A stretch of 30,314 nt of DNA from positions 1 to 30,314 of the forward strand of contig JAHWHD010000003.1 of the NCBI GenBank assembly GCA_019323525.1, given 5' to 3'. The notes under the pieces are model-generated. The model worked only from the letters and a program-made list of their open reading frames with translations, was not told the DNA's origin and did not search any database. Positions 29,975 through 30,314 of the stretch are shown one piece after another. This DNA is from Candidatus Woesearchaeota archaeon. Lineage in GTDB: Archaea; Nanobdellota; Nanobdellia; Woesearchaeales; JAHWHD01. Made by a program: the position numbers and the translations under genes. Every line of letters begins with the position of its first letter. The first letter of the stretch is position 1.

Positions 29975-30314
29975 CTAGACCAAATAAACAAAACCCTTAA
30001 TTAAAGCGACCTTTACCTTTTCACCTGGCTGTACGTCTCTCTTGTTCTTTACAGTAACAGATTGATAGGTTTCTGGATGTATTATCTCTATGTGCGGGTA
30101 TTTCCTTGAGACTGTTGTCTTTTGTATATCCTCTTTTCTGCATGCTATCTCGTACTTTAACTTCTTGTAATCTGCAGATGTTGGCCCTCCTGTTAAAAGG
30201 TCTTTGCCTGAGATTGTTGAGGCTTTTATCTCCTTGACAAGGACATACTTGTTGTTGATGCTTAAGATATCGCCAATATCGAAATCAGGGAGCCTAAGAA
30301 CAACGTTAGCTCTG
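29975..30314 (-). CDS. nmd3: NMD3-type ribosome biogenesis protein, C-terminal part (5' end outside window)
   Basis: A minus-strand frame runs from the right edge to a TAG at 29975-29977, giving 113 codons. It reads VVLRLPDFDIGDIL, YVLVKEI, DLLTGG, then HIEIIHPETYQSVTVKN and a C-terminal VKVALIKGFVYLV. This matches the C-terminal beta domains of archaeal NMD3, a zinc-containing protein related to the eukaryotic 60S export adaptor and thought to act in large-subunit biogenesis. The zinc ribbons would be in the N-terminal part outside the window. The gene ends 41 bp before the protease start and probably lies on a separate transcript. Confidence 0.75.
   Translation of the reverse strand, partial: RANVVLRLPDFDIGDILSINNKYVLVKEIKASTISGKDLLTGGPTSADYKKLKYEIACRKEDIQKTTVSRKYPHIEIIHPETYQSVTVKNKRDVQPGEKVKVALIKGFVYLV

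Noticed and set aside
29935..29991. Longer start of the S16 protease
   Set aside because: It would cover the TATA box and bury the signal peptide behind 19 residues.
1..30314. CRISPR array, insertion sequence or prophage
   Set aside because: No regularly spaced repeats, transposase, integrase or phage structural genes were seen.

Overview
The window reads as a gene-dense archaeal chromosome segment, most likely from a DPANN-type lineage (Woesearchaeales/Pacearchaeales-like; this placement is inference). Archaeal markers are GatD/GatE, CDC48, an NMD3 C-terminus, a DUF504/MJ1316-like protein, compact TruD, an asparagine synthase-Dph6 fusion, intron-containing tRNAs with bulge-helix-bulge (BHB) folds, and TATA boxes about 25-30 bp upstream of start codons (leaderless mRNAs). 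Gene packing is tight: all four convergent gene pairs overlap at their 3' ends, and several operon junctions are ATGA overlaps.

Layout. 2-5062: the 3' part of a giant multidomain protein (Sir2-like, HD, HEAT, ADP-ribosyltransferase-like and GT2 modules joined by repeated linkers). 5055-8076: calcineurin-like phosphoesterase, a membrane protein, a PHP-domain phosphoesterase and an unknown protein. 8085-8290: a structured RNA candidate followed by an intron-containing tRNA-Thr(TGT). 8336-10487: half-size MFS protein, adenylate kinase, TruD. 10526-10677: tRNA-Arg(CCT) that needs three introns removed (D-loop, anticodon loop, T-loop). 10690-12688: six-hairpin glycosidase-like protein, then a two-gene operon of a membrane-anchored HTH protein and a Cys-rich lipoprotein. 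12681-16797 (minus): operon nif3-like, gatD, DUF504, gatE. 16861-19011 (minus): glutamine amidotransferase/asparagine synthase fused to a Dph6-type diphthine-ammonia ligase. 19097-20086: APH/choline-kinase-like protein. 20076-22995 (minus): CDC48 and TsaC/YrdC. 23060-26405 (minus): bacterial-type operon fabF-gpsA-plsX. 26467-27965 (minus): a degenerate NcsA/TtuA-like zinc protein and a double-PLD lipoprotein. 28098-28162: small structured RNA candidate. 28177-30314 (minus): membrane-anchored Lon-type (S16) protease without an ATPase, and the NMD3 C-terminus.

How the parts fit. Much of the window serves translation: Gln-tRNA(Gln) formation by GatDE, t6A by TsaC, pseudouridine by TruD, diphthamide on EF2 by the Dph6 domain, ribosome biogenesis by NMD3, and split-exon tRNAs needing a permissive splicing endonuclease. 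The second theme is the cell surface and lipids: the fatty-acid/phospholipid-type operon, the PLD lipoprotein, the anchored protease and the giant protein. The strongest candidates for something undescribed are the triple-intron tRNA-Arg, the Sir2/HD/ART/GT2 giant protein, the fabF-gpsA-plsX operon in an archaeon, the AsnB-Dph6 fusion, and the NcsA-like protein that lost its PP-loop. No CRISPR array, insertion sequence or rRNA was seen.
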